64,000 nucleotides of DNA from Ignavibacteriales bacterium. GTDB taxonomy: Bacteria; Bacteroidota; Ignavibacteria; Ignavibacteriales; Ignavibacteriaceae. This document shows, in pieces, positions 27,827 to 38,013 of the stretch. The stretch is taken from the NCBI GenBank assembly GCA_016714125.1, contig JADJNX010000002.1, forward strand, positions 62,001-126,000, given 5' to 3'. Every line of letters starts with the position of its first letter. Positions within the stretch are counted from its first letter, which is position 1. The position numbers were made by a program, and so were the translations under genes. The notes below the pieces were generated by a model, which was given only the letters and a program-made list of their open reading frames with translations, did no database searches and had not been told where the DNA came from.

Positions 27827-30025
27827 CTATGCAGGTTTTCCTGTATATTTTTTAACTTTTTCAATGAATTCGACACTGTCGATTGGTTTGGGGATATAAT
27901 CTGTTGCACCGGCTTCAATGCATTTTTCACGATCACCTTTCATGGCAAAAGCGGTCAAAGCAATTATCGGGGTATCTTTATACTCCGGCATCTGCCTCAC
28001 TCTTTCGGTTGCTTCAAACCCGTTCATCACAGGCATCTGCATATCCATTAAGATTAAATCGTATAACATTTTTTTCGATTGTTCTACTGCTTCGGCACCA
28101 TTTTCAACCACAGTTACATTCGAAAAGCCATTTTTCCTCAAAAGCCTGGTGACAATTATTTGAGAGTGTTTGTAATCTTCTACAAGAAGTATTTTGGGTG
28201 ATGTATCTTCTTCTACTTGAGGCGTACCCTGGGCAGGTGTTGATGCCGCAATAGAAGCATTATCAGTTCTGTTGACCATCCTGCTGATGGTGTCAGCTAG
28301 GTCTTCAATCTTTGTACTCTTTTTATCGAGCAACTCGGTGAAGAGACCGTTTATTTTGGCGAGGTCTTCTTCATAATTTTCTTTACCTGTATAGATAATA
28401 ATAGGCAGACTTGCAAACCTGGAGTTCGATTTGATCTCTTTAATCAGTTCAAATCCATTCATTCTTGGCATATCAAGATCGATTACTGCCAGATCAAGGT
28501 CCATATTAGCGATTTTATCCATTACTTCATACGAGAAGTTTTCTGCAACGGGGTTAAACCCTGCTGATTGGATCGCCTCTTTAACAAGATTCAGGGTGTT
28601 GATGTCATCATCCACACAAAGTACATTTGCGTCCCTGCGAAGTTTGTAAGAGGTTAATACCTCAACAAGGTCTTTATAACTGATCGGTTTCACAAAGTAT
28701 TCAACCGACCCCATCAAAAATGCTTTTTGTTGTTCTGCTTCAACTGAGCAGACTATCACAGGGGTATGTCTGTGAAGTTTGTTTTCACGGATTTTACGAA
28801 GAAGTTCAAGTCCGTTTACATCAGGAAGGGTGACATTTGTAATAATCGAAAGGAACTCTTCAGTTTCAAGAATCTGTAAAGCTTTCATCCCTGAATTTAC
28901 AATTGTTGGCTCATAGCCCCATTTATTCAGATAATTACTTAAAAGTTTGGATGTGGCATAATCATCCTCTATTACCAAAACTCTGCTGTTTTGTGATACG
29001 GGTTTTGGCAATGCTTCTATTTGTCTTGCAAAGTCAGCAGCACCCGAAAGCAGCATGTTAATTGTTACACTTACTCCCTGTCCCGACTCTCTGTTGAACA
29101 ACAGTTCACCTTCAGATTCAGAGGCTGTAACTTCAATTCTGCCGTATGGATTTTCATTTAAAAGGAAGAGGAGAATTGAGGTAATAGCTGATTTCAGCTT
29201 CTGTGGGTCTGATTCTATCTCTTTGTTTGCTGAATCACTTACAGCAAAATGAAGCTCTGAGATATTTGGGTCAATTTTCTCTTTAAAACTTTTTTCTATT
29301 TCATCAATGAGCGCAGCGAGATTAAAAGTGGAAATCTGCGAATCATTGCTACCTGTTGAAACTTTAGAGATATCGATGATATCGTTAAGAAGACTTGAAA
29401 TTTTTTGAGCGTTATCTTTTATGAGCTTGATATACTCACTCTGCACAGAATTTAATTTGTCATCGTACAGAAGGGATGCGAAACCCAAAATGCTGTTCGA
29501 GGGGGTTCTCAATTCGTTGGAGACATCAAGAACAAGTTTGGCTAGCGAGGAATCAGAGATAAATGAATTGAATTTCTGTGAATTAAGGATGACACCAAGA
29601 AATTTTCCCATCACTATCACATTATCAATGTCATTTTGGTTAAAGGGTGATTTTCTTGTCAGTTTCAAGACGAAAGTGTCATCACTCGTATGCTTTATTT
29701 TCAGGCAACCTTCATAAACCAAAAAATCTGTAGATTGAATCGAACATTTTTTATCAATATCAAATGTCGAAACAGAACTTGAAGAATCAACAAGTTTACA
29801 TACGGCACATTGATGCAAAGATCCGAGGGTGAGGCTCTTTTTTACATTGGCTGATTTCCCCAATAGAGTGAATTTATCAGACGCCCCTTTAAAGAGCGCA
29901 ACAGAGTAAAACTCAAATTCTTCGCAGACGAAATTACAAAATTGATTGAGGAGATCGCCGCCGGTATTTTCGGACTGGAACAGCGAATTTACAGATTTGA
30001 AAAACGAAATTAGGTTAGACTGCAT
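27827..30025 (-). CDS. Degenerate hybrid kinase-like protein with three receiver domains
   Basis: 732 residues, frame intact. Layout: a GAF-like N-terminus (about 1-150, with CxxC at 73-76), a HisKA-like helix pair (about 160-230), a remnant HATPase region (about 235-330), then REC1 (347-460), REC2 (467-585) and REC3 (610-730). The phosphoacceptor position reads SNELRTPSN with Asn170 where His belongs, and the N, G1 and G2 boxes of the HATPase are unrecognisable. REC1 has Asn397 for the phosphorylated Asp (ITNVTLPDVNG); REC2 (Asp516) and REC3 (Asp661, with TAFAM and IPKPID) keep it. It therefore probably receives signals rather than generating them. Confidence 0.85.
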   Translation of the reverse strand: MQSNLISFFKSVNSLFQSENTGGDLLNQFCNFVCEEFEFYSVALFKGASDKFTLLGKSANVKKSLTLGSLHQCAVCKLVDSSSSVSTFDIDKKCSIQSTDFLVYEGCLKIKHTSDDTFVLKLTRKSPFNQNDIDNVIVMGKFLGVILNSQKFNSFISDSSLAKLVLDVSNELRTPSNSILGFASLLYDDKLNSVQSEYIKLIKDNAQKISSLLNDIIDISKVSTGSNDSQISTFNLAALIDEIEKSFKEKIDPNISELHFAVSDSANKEIESDPQKLKSAITSILLFLLNENPYGRIEVTASESEGELLFNRESGQGVSVTINMLLSGAADFARQIEALPKPVSQNSRVLVIEDDYATSKLLSNYLNKWGYEPTIVNSGMKALQILETEEFLSIITNVTLPDVNGLELLRKIRENKLHRHTPVIVCSVEAEQQKAFLMGSVEYFVKPISYKDLVEVLTSYKLRRDANVLCVDDDINTLNLVKEAIQSAGFNPVAENFSYEVMDKIANMDLDLAVIDLDMPRMNGFELIKEIKSNSRFASLPIIIYTGKENYEEDLAKINGLFTELLDKKSTKIEDLADTISRMVNRTDNASIAASTPAQGTPQVEEDTSPKILLVEDYKHSQIIVTRLLRKNGFSNVTVVENGAEAVEQSKKMLYDLILMDMQMPVMNGFEATERVRQMPEYKDTPIIALTAFAMKGDREKCIEAGATDYIPKPIDSVEFIEKVKKYTGKPA

Positions 30026-30110
30026 CGGGCATACCGCGATTCATTAATGAATAACATCGAAAACGCAAATTAAATAGAAATCCATTTATAAAAAAAAAGA
30101 TTGTTCCCAA

Positions 30111-31088
30111 TTAAACGGGTTCTATCAATTTTTTTACAATTTCTACAGAAGATATCCCTTCAGCCTCTGCACTGAAATTAGTTATGACCCTGTGCCGCAA
30201 TATCGGGTTGAGAACCGATTTTACATCATCCTTGTTGGGAGTAAACCTTCCGTCAAGAACGGAGCGTGTTTTTGCTGCGAGAATAAGGAATTGCGAAGCT
30301 CTTGGTCCTGCACCCCATCGAACCCAATCTTTAATAAATTGAGGTGAATCGGGGTTTTGGGGTCGGGTATTGTGAACAACTTTTGTCGCATATTCAATGA
30401 TATTGTCGGCGACCGGAACAGACCTTATCAGTTCCTGATACCTTAATAGTTCAGATGCACTGATTACAGGGGAGACTTTTGGGTTCAAGGAGCCTGTGGT
30501 CGCTTTAACAATCTCAACTTCTTCATCATAGGAAGGATAGTCGAGCCATAAATTAAACATAAATCGGTCAAGTTGAGCTTCCGGTAACGGGTAGGTTCCT
30601 TCCTGCTCAATCGGGTTCTGAGTTGCAAGAACAAAGAAAGGAGTGTCAAGATTATAAGTCCTGCCGGAAACAGTCACCTTGTATTCCTGCATTGCCTCAA
30701 GGAGGGCTGCCTGAGTTTTTGGTGGTGTTCTATTAATTTCATCTGCAAGAATTACATTTGAAAAAATTGAACCGGGGATAAACCTAAATTCTCGCCTGCG
30801 TGTTATGGGATCTTCTTCCATAACATCAGTCCCGGTTATGTCTGAAGGCATCAAATCAGGTGTAAATTGAATCCTGCCAAATTTTAGATCCGTGGCTTCT
30901 GCAACAGTTTTGATAAGAAGAGTTTTGGCAAGTCCGGGAACACCAACAAGCAGACAGTGACCCCGCGAAAGTAACGATATAAGGAGATGTTCAATTATAT
31001 CAGATTGACCAACAATAACTTTGTTAATCTCTGCCTTTACAGTCTTAAACTTCTCATTAATCTCTTTTACAATTGTTACTTCATCCAA
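30111..31088 (-). CDS. MoxR-family AAA ATPase
   Basis: 325 residues with Walker A GVPGLAKT (49-56), Walker B VILADEINR, the sensor-1 segment VLATQNPIEQEGTYPLPEAQ and LDRFMF, and the C-terminal lid domain with GAGPRASQFLILAAKTRSV. MoxR proteins act as chaperones for metal-cofactor or von Willebrand-type partners, often with DUF58 and VWA genes. None is next to it here; it starts 11 bases after the stop of the SurA-like foldase, so it may be co-transcribed with the envelope foldases upstream. The frame is intact. Confidence 0.92.
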   Translation of the reverse strand: MDEVTIVKEINEKFKTVKAEINKVIVGQSDIIEHLLISLLSRGHCLLVGVPGLAKTLLIKTVAEATDLKFGRIQFTPDLMPSDITGTDVMEEDPITRRREFRFIPGSIFSNVILADEINRTPPKTQAALLEAMQEYKVTVSGRTYNLDTPFFVLATQNPIEQEGTYPLPEAQLDRFMFNLWLDYPSYDEEVEIVKATTGSLNPKVSPVISASELLRYQELIRSVPVADNIIEYATKVVHNTRPQNPDSPQFIKDWVRWGAGPRASQFLILAAKTRSVLDGRFTPNKDDVKSVLNPILRHRVITNFSAEAEGISSVEIVKKLIEPV

Positions 31089-31099
31089 GCAGCATTACC

Positions 31100-32372
31100 T
31101 TACTTAATTTCCCAAAATATTTTCGAACGGAGGTCAAGAAACCATTCTTCTTCAAGTTTTTGCTTTTTATACATTATCGCAAGTTCTTTGATCTCATCAT
31201 AATCCATCTCAAGATTTGGATCGTGTTTTGGAATTCTTGCATCAACTTTACGATGTGATAACCATAATCATCCTGACCGTAATCAATTCTTTTGGGAAAC
31301 TTATCTCCCCTTCCTTGATCTTCGCAACGGTCTCTTTAAGGGCTGCATCCAGTTTGTCGATAAAGTATGTACCCAAAACTCCACCTGAATTATTGGTTCT
31401 TACATCCTGACTGTATTTTTTTGCAAAGAGCTTAAAATCGCCATTTTGTCTCACCAGGGTATCCCTTAAGTCTGTAAGGAAATTGATGAGTTCATAATCT
31501 ATCTGTTCATCAGGTTTCGCTTTGATAAGGATGTGGCGGGTTTTAATCTGCTCACCTCTTCTGTCAAGAAGTTGAATTATATGATAACCGGCTTGTGACT
31601 CAATAATACCTGAAATTTCACCTTCTCTTAAAGCAAAGGCTGCTGATTCGTATTCAGGAAAGAGTGTCCCTCTTGCAGCAAAACCAATATCTCCACCATT
31701 TACGGCGCTACCGGGGTCATCAGAATGTCTGATTGCCAGTTGTGCAAAATCGGCTCCGTTTTTAATCGAATCAAGCAGCAGAGCTGTTAGATCATAAGCG
31801 ATCTTCATAATTCTGGCGGATTTTGTTGGTGACCTGAAAATGTGTGATATCTTAACTTTTTCAGGAGTTACACCGAGACTGTCACGGTATTTATTGAAAA
31901 ACTCTTCTACTTCCCTTCTGCTGACTTCAACAGTCCCAAATTTTTTATCTTGAGCCTTTTTCATCAGAAGATTTTTTTCAATCTCGGGTTCAAGTTCTTT
32001 TTTGATCTGTGCCATCGACTTGTTGTAAGTCTTTTCGACAGCTTCTTCAGATCCAAACTGCCTGATCAGTTGCTGTACCTGATAGGTCATATACTGATCT
32101 ATTTCAGGTTTCGTTACCATGATCGAATCGAGCAAAGCATAAGCATACAGAAGTTTTTCCTCGATCATAATATTCAAAACTCTTGCTTTGAACTCAGCAT
32201 CTTCGGCATTTCCTCCGTTTCTCTGTGCTTCCATTGTGGCTCTTAGGGTCACTTCACTCTCAAGAATAATGTCATTATCTACGATAGCGACAATTCTTTC
32301 GGCAATCTCTTGAGAATATAGTGTTCCACTTCCCATGAGGAAGCAGAACACTAAAAAGGCTTTTTTAAACAT
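31100..32372 (-). CDS. SurA-like periplasmic peptidyl-prolyl isomerase (frameshifts near 31290 and 31250)
   Basis: A signal peptide ending near LYSQ is followed by the SurA N-terminal chaperone domain (IVAIVDNDIILESEV, IEEKLLYAYAL) and two parvulin domains: VKISHIF to GGDIGFAARGTLFPEYESAA, and TRHILIKAK to SGGVLGTYFIDKLD. The frame as printed ends early (VITS), but two one-base corrections near 31290 and 31250 extend it through RIDYGQDDYGYHIVK and ARIPKHDPNLEMDYDEIKEL to IFWEIK at 31100, about 424 residues. It assists outer-membrane protein folding. It forms a foldase pair with the gene upstream. Confidence 0.88.
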
Positions 32373-32396
32373 TTATTGTTTCTCTTAATAAAAAAA

Positions 32397-34392
32397 TTAG
32401 TTCTTGAAGGCTTCTTTCAAGTTCTCGTAGAAAAATACAGGTTTGTATTTTTCACGAAGTGACTTTGTGAAGTTTTCTTCAAGTTTCTTCTGTTCTCTCT
32501 CGTTATATCCACTAAGAACTTCAGGTTTTGCTTCTTCATAGGTTTTTATACGAACTTTATCTTTAGCATAAACCTTTATAATCGAAAAGCCACCATCTAT
32601 TGCGAAAGGATTTGTGATGAAACCAACTTCGTGTTTGTTGGCTTCTTTGTAGAGTGGGTTGGTATTTACATCCATAAGATTGTGTTTACCAAGTTTTCCT
32701 CTCATATTGCTTCTCTCGGTATGTTTACCTGCAAGAGATTCAAAATCGGTACCGCTCATAGCTTCTTTGAAGATCGCATTTGCAATCGAATCATTCTTTA
32801 CAAAATTTCACCAAATTCTACTCTGTCGGGCCATAAATAATTGTTTTTATGTTCATTATAGTAGTCAACAAGGTAGGTGCTGTCGCTTTTAATTTTGTTC
32901 CAAACTTCAAGCTCTTGAAGTTTAAATACATAAATTCCATTTCTGTAGTCTTCCATCAGACGGGCAAAATCTTCATTTCTTTTTGGAAGGTATTTTGCAT
33001 CAATTTCCAAAACACGGTCGTTAGCATACTTAACTGCACCTTCGCTGAGCATCGCAAAAGTAAAATCCTTGTTCAGGAATTCATAACGTTTGTTCATGTT
33101 AGCGATTAATGAGTCGAGGGAGAAGGAGACATTTTCGATAGTAAAAGCGGTCGAATCTTTAAATTCGTTTCTCCAGTCAACAACAAAATAGTCTTTTGTG
33201 ATATCAACAGTGTCACCCACTGCTTCGAGTTGAGCAAAAAGTTGCTCGTTCTCGAGATAGTTGTAGCGTTCTCTAGTGGTTTTCAGAAGTTCGGCATATT
33301 CATTGTTATATCTGATTTGACGATACATTTTTTTGAGGTTTTCTTTGTCCTCATCAAATGAAGGATAAGTTTTATGTTCTGTAACCAAAATTATATGAAG
33401 GCCATAAGCAGTTTTAACAACGGGAGAAAGTTCACCCGGTTTAAGTTTAAAGGCTGCGGCATCAAATTCAGGCACCATCATTCTTCTTTCAAAGAAACCA
33501 AGATCGCCACCCGACTGTTTTGAACCGGGATCTTCAGAATATTGCTGAGCAAGAGCTGAAAAAGTTTCACCATTTTTTAATTTCATCAATACTGAATCCA
33601 TTTTAGCAACGGCAAAAGCTGTATCAGGATTTCCTTCAGGGTTGAGGTAACCAATCAGAATGTGGCTTGCTCTGACCTGAGGGACTCTGTCATTACTTTC
33701 TGTAACTTTAATAAGATGATATCCAAATCGGCTGGTTACCACTTCAGGATAAACCTGTCCAACAGGAGTTAAATAAGCGGCATCTTCAAACTCCGGAACT
33801 ATCATTCCTGAAGTTATAAAATAGATGTCTCCACCACTTTTTGCGCTGAAATCATCCTGTGAATATTCAGCAGCAAGGGTTTCAAAAAACTCTCACCGGC
33901 TTTAATTCTTTGCAGTACACTGTCAAGTTTTAACTTTGGAGCTTCAGTATCGGCAGAATCAGGTCTCGTCATGATGTGACTTACTCTGAGTTCTTTTTTT
34001 CTTCTTTCCCACATCTGTCTCACTGCGGGTTCAATCAATTCTTTTTCTATGATATAAGTCTGACCAACTTGTTTCAGATACTCATCAAGTTCCTGATTCA
34101 TAGCAGGATCTTTATCAAATCCACGCTCCTGGCCTTCCTCAAGCTTCAGTTTAAAATTTGTATAAACATCGAGGAAGTTCTTGAATTTTTCCTGGTCGTC
34201 TTTTTTTGCGTTTTCAACACCTCCAACTGTTTTTGAGTATGCTTTCTCAAATTCAGGGAGTGTAATTGTTTTTGGTTGCTTGTTTGATCCGGTGTACTCG
34301 GCAACAGGTGTTCCCTGTCCGCCGCCGGAACAAGCCGTTAGAAAGATGGCAGATAAAAGTGGGAAGAATAAAACCCAAGATTTTTTCAACAT
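32397..34392 (-). CDS. PpiC/parvulin-type foldase lipoprotein (frameshifts near 33889 and 32807)
   Basis: Three frames form one protein of about 665 residues. A lipobox (FLTACSGGG) is followed by a helical chaperone part (LPEFEKAYSKTVGG), a first parvulin domain (LRVSHIMTRPD, GGDIYFITSGMIVPEFEDAA), a second one (VRASHILIGYLNPEG, SGGDLGFFERRMMVPEFDAA) and a long helical C-terminal region to LKEAFKN. Breaks: a T-run near 33889 and a missing base near 32807. It resembles a PrsA/SurA-type outer-envelope foldase with two rotamase units. It lies 24 bases upstream of the SurA-like gene. Confidence 0.85.
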
Positions 34393-34544
34393 TAATGACT
34401 CCGGTTAATGACAAATTACTTAACTTCTAATCAGCTAAGCCGTTCGGCAATATTGCTTTTATTTGTTTGCGATTTTACGAATTATAAAAATTTCCAATTT
34501 TAATGTTACCTAATCAACAGTTCATAATCAAGGTGATTAATCAG

Positions 34545-36294
34545 TTACTTTGCTAACACAAGTTTTAGAACTTTGGCACCTCTTGAACTGCTGATTTTCA
34601 GGAAATAGACCCCTGAGTTAAAATTTGAAGCGTCCAATTGAATTGAATGTTTTCCTGCTGCGTAGTGAGCTTTTACCACCTGAACCACTTTTTCTCCTGC
34701 AGAATTGTAGAGGTCTGCTTGAATATCTGAATTCTCAGAGATTTCAAAATCAATTCTGGTTGAGGGGTTAAATGGATTTGGATAATTGTTAAATATAGTA
34801 AATCCGGCAGGTGTTGAAGTCGCTTCATCAATATTTGTTGCCGGAATCGACTGAAGAGCATCAAATGCATTGATAATTCCCCAACCATACTCACGGTTTG
34901 GAACAACAGAATTATCTGCTGTTGATCTTAGTGCATTCGCTAGTTCAACAGGTGAGATATTTCTTCTCTGCGACAAAATCAAAGCTCCTGCTCCTGCGGC
35001 GATTGGACATGAGAAGGAAGTACCTGATGAAGATGTATAACCAATTGGATTCACCGAGCTGGCAACTCTTACACTTTGACCCATTGCCATAATATCAGGC
35101 TTAATTCTGCCATCTGCAGTAGGGCCAACGCTTGAAAAATCAGCCCTGTCACCATCTGCATCAACAGCTCCAACAGAAATTACACTGTGACGATCTGCAG
35201 GTGCACCAAGTGTATTATGGGAAAGTTCCAATCCTTCGTTTCCGGCAGAGACAAAAACAGCAATCCCCTTTCCGACCGCAAGATCTGCAGCTCTTGTAAT
35301 GCGTGCAGTGTTCCCGTCCATGTCTTCCCAGGTGTAACTCTGTGAGGGATCATCATACTCCAAATATCCAAGTGAAGAAGTTGCAACATCTGCACCAAGG
35401 CTGTCTGCCCATTCAATTGCAGCTATCCAGTTGTCTTCTTCCACAGGGGTTTCGCTGTCAGTATTTTCGGTTTTTGCAAGTAGATATGAAGCTCCATAAG
35501 CCGGTCCTATAAGTTTACCTGGCTTGTAACCACCAATTGCGGATAAAACTTTTGTACCGTGATCACCACTTCCCATATCAAGACTGTCACCAACGCCACC
35601 ATCACCGTTAACAAAATCCCATTTGTTGAGAATGGTCATCTGGTTAAATACTTCGTGTTCAAGTAAATTAAACCCTGCATCAAGAACACATATTACAACT
35701 CCACTCCCGGTAATTCCAAGATTGTGGAGAGCGGTAACATTTATTTGTGAATTTTGTGTGAAACTGTTTCCATAATCAAGCTCAAAAGTTCTCTTTTATA
35801 TTTTTATTCCCACGGGAATCATCATGAAAATAGTTTTTATCCTGACTCTGGTATTTTTTTGAATAACGGGCAACCAGATCGATGCTGTTGACAAATGCCT
35901 GAGACTCGAGGAGTGGGAGTTCTTTTCTTGATATATAAACGCTTACTCCATTTAACCATTTTGATTTCCCTCTGACAAAAAGCCCCATTTGTGACAAAGC
36001 GTCAATGTAGCCATGATATACAGGGAGATCACTTTCATTAATAAGGGGTGAATCACCATAATATTTGGCTCTTCGTTGTAATGATTTTTCTGTCACAACT
36101 GAAAGTGGATTCGCAAAAAATCTGTCGGTTTCGGGACCTTTATCTTTAAAAAATACCCAGCATAAAACTGAATCTTTTTCCGAGATACTTCCCATAACAC
36201 GAGCTGCATCTTTTGAAACTTTCGATGTATGAAAATTACCTTGGAATGAAATGAAAGCAATTAAGAGGATTGGGAATAAGAGTATTTTTTTCAT
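34545..36294 (-). CDS. Subtilisin-like (S8) serine protease with T9SS tail, copy 1 (frameshift near 35785)
   Basis: ATG at 36294 overlaps the stop of copy 2 upstream (TAATG), suggesting translational coupling. A signal peptide and an I9-like prodomain (SVLCWVFFKDKG, NESDLPVYHGYIDALSQMG) precede a one-base break near 35785, after which the catalytic domain runs: GVVICVLDAGFN (Asp), GSGDHGTKVLS (His), VSAGNEG, SSGTSFSCPIAAGAGAL (Ser). It ends in a T9SS type A domain (FNNYPNPFNPSTRIDFEI to KLVLAK). Repaired length is about 583 residues. It should be exported and surface-anchored or released by T9SS, degrading extracellular protein. Confidence 0.88.
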
Positions 36295-38009
36295 TATTTA
36301 AGTAAACTAAGTTTATGTGAATAAATTTTATCTCCGCTGTCAACTACAAGAATATAAATTCCCGAAGAAAGTCCGGATCCATCCAGCAGTATTTTACTGT
36401 TTCCTGCCTGAAATGTTCCCTTTGTTATCTCCTTCACCAGCGAACCCGTTGTGGAATAAAGTTTAACTGTAAGAAATTTTTCCGTTGGCAATAAAAAATG
36501 AATAGTAGTTGAAGGGTTAAACGGATTGGGGTAATTTGAGATCAGTAAATGATCAACCGGTATTTCAACTTCTTGATTTTCTATTGAGGAAGGTACCCCA
36601 TTTATAGCTGTGAGTGCATTCATAATTCCCCACCCCATTAAACGGTCGGGGGAAGTAGATTGTGAAGCGGTATTTCGTAAAATTTCTCTGATCTGCATTG
36701 GACTTAAGGTATCATTTTTTTGAAGAAGCAATGCAGCAATTCCGGCAGCTATTGGGCAGGCAAGCGAAGTTCCTGAAGTCATTGTATAATTTGTTCTTCC
36801 TCCTGGTGCTGCTGCGATTACCGCAGATCCAACGGCCATTACATCCGGCTTAATTCTTCCATCAACTGTGGGCCCCACACTGCTAAATCCTGATCTGATA
36901 CCTTCTGCGGTAATTGATCCGATACTTATTACTGAATCACCATCAGCAGGAGCAGCGAGTGTATTACGACTTGGATCAGTTCCATTGTTACCGGCGCTGT
37001 TGAAAACAGATATTCCCTTTGCAACAGCCAAATCGGCGCCAATGGTTATGCGTGCGGTGTTACCGTTCATATCCTGCCAGGTGTAACCAGGGAAAGGAGG
37101 GTCAAATTCCAAATAAACCAGCGAGGTTGATGTAACATCAACACCTATCGAATCAGCCAATTCTGCAGCAGAGATCCAAAAATCTTCTTCTGCAGGGGTT
37201 TCTGTGTCGGTATTTTCCGTTTTAGCGAGTAAATAACTCGATTTGTATGCTGTTCCAATCAAATTTCCGGGTTTGTATCCCGCAATTACCGAAAGAGTTG
37301 CCGTACCATGTGAACCTGATCCCATACCACCGTCGCCAACATCAGGGTCACCATTTACAAAATCCCATGTCGCTACTAAATCGAGAGAATCGTAAACTTC
37401 GTGAGCCAGATTGTTAAAACCGGCATCCATAAGACAGATGTAAACACCTGATCCGTTGAAACCAAGATCGTGAACGGCAGGAATCTGTTGTGGTAAAAGT
37501 TGTGCCAGCGAACTACCATAATCAAGCGAAGTTGTAATGTTTGGAGTTGCTACTGACTCAAGATTATCAGAAGTTATAAATTTATTATGATTTTTGGCTT
37601 TTGCCACCATATCCAGTCTTTTCACAAACGACATCTGTGCGAGTCTGTTCAAACCGGATGAATTGGTTTCAAGAGTAACCGAATTAAACCATTTTGATTT
37701 GCTGATTATCCTGAATCCGGCGTTCTCTATCTCTGAAAGATAACCGTTCCAAAGTGGAAGGTCTGATTCATTGATAGAAATTCCTCGTTTGGATCTTCTA
37801 TCAATTGATCTTTGGCTCAAAAAAGACGAGGGATTGTTTAACATCCCGGAATTATCTTTGTCAACAAGATCAACCCAGACTTTTAACTTCACTCCCGGAT
37901 CAGAAGATTCGATAAGTTGGTTTAGTCTTGGGCTAATCTTTGAAATTACACTGTTTTGAGCAGTGACTAACAAAGGAAAACATATCAGTAAGAGAATAAT
38001 CGTTCTCAT
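36294..38009 (-). CDS. Subtilisin-like (S8) serine protease with T9SS tail, copy 2
   Basis: 571 residues, frame intact, closely similar in layout to the downstream copy. Signal peptide, prodomain (VKLKVWVDLVDKDNSG, INESDLPLWNGYLSEIENAG), catalytic Asp in GVYICLMDAGFN, His in GSGSHGTATLS, the NSAGNNG oxyanion region and Ser in TSGTSLACPIAAGIAAL. The C-terminal sorting domain has SNYPNPFNPSTTIHFLLP and ends HKLSLLK. The pair arose by tandem duplication. The shared prodomain motif suggests that both are made as zymogens and mature outside the cell. It follows metG by 4 bases. Confidence 0.92.
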   Translation of the reverse strand: MRTIILLLICFPLLVTAQNSVISKISPRLNQLIESSDPGVKLKVWVDLVDKDNSGMLNNPSSFLSQRSIDRRSKRGISINESDLPLWNGYLSEIENAGFRIISKSKWFNSVTLETNSSGLNRLAQMSFVKRLDMVAKAKNHNKFITSDNLESVATPNITTSLDYGSSLAQLLPQQIPAVHDLGFNGSGVYICLMDAGFNNLAHEVYDSLDLVATWDFVNGDPDVGDGGMGSGSHGTATLSVIAGYKPGNLIGTAYKSSYLLAKTENTDTETPAEEDFWISAAELADSIGVDVTSTSLVYLEFDPPFPGYTWQDMNGNTARITIGADLAVAKGISVFNSAGNNGTDPSRNTLAAPADGDSVISIGSITAEGIRSGFSSVGPTVDGRIKPDVMAVGSAVIAAAPGGRTNYTMTSGTSLACPIAAGIAALLLQKNDTLSPMQIREILRNTASQSTSPDRLMGWGIMNALTAINGVPSSIENQEVEIPVDHLLISNYPNPFNPSTTIHFLLPTEKFLTVKLYSTTGSLVKEITKGTFQAGNSKILLDGSGLSSGIYILVVDSGDKIYSHKLSLLK

Positions 38010-38013
38010 AAAA

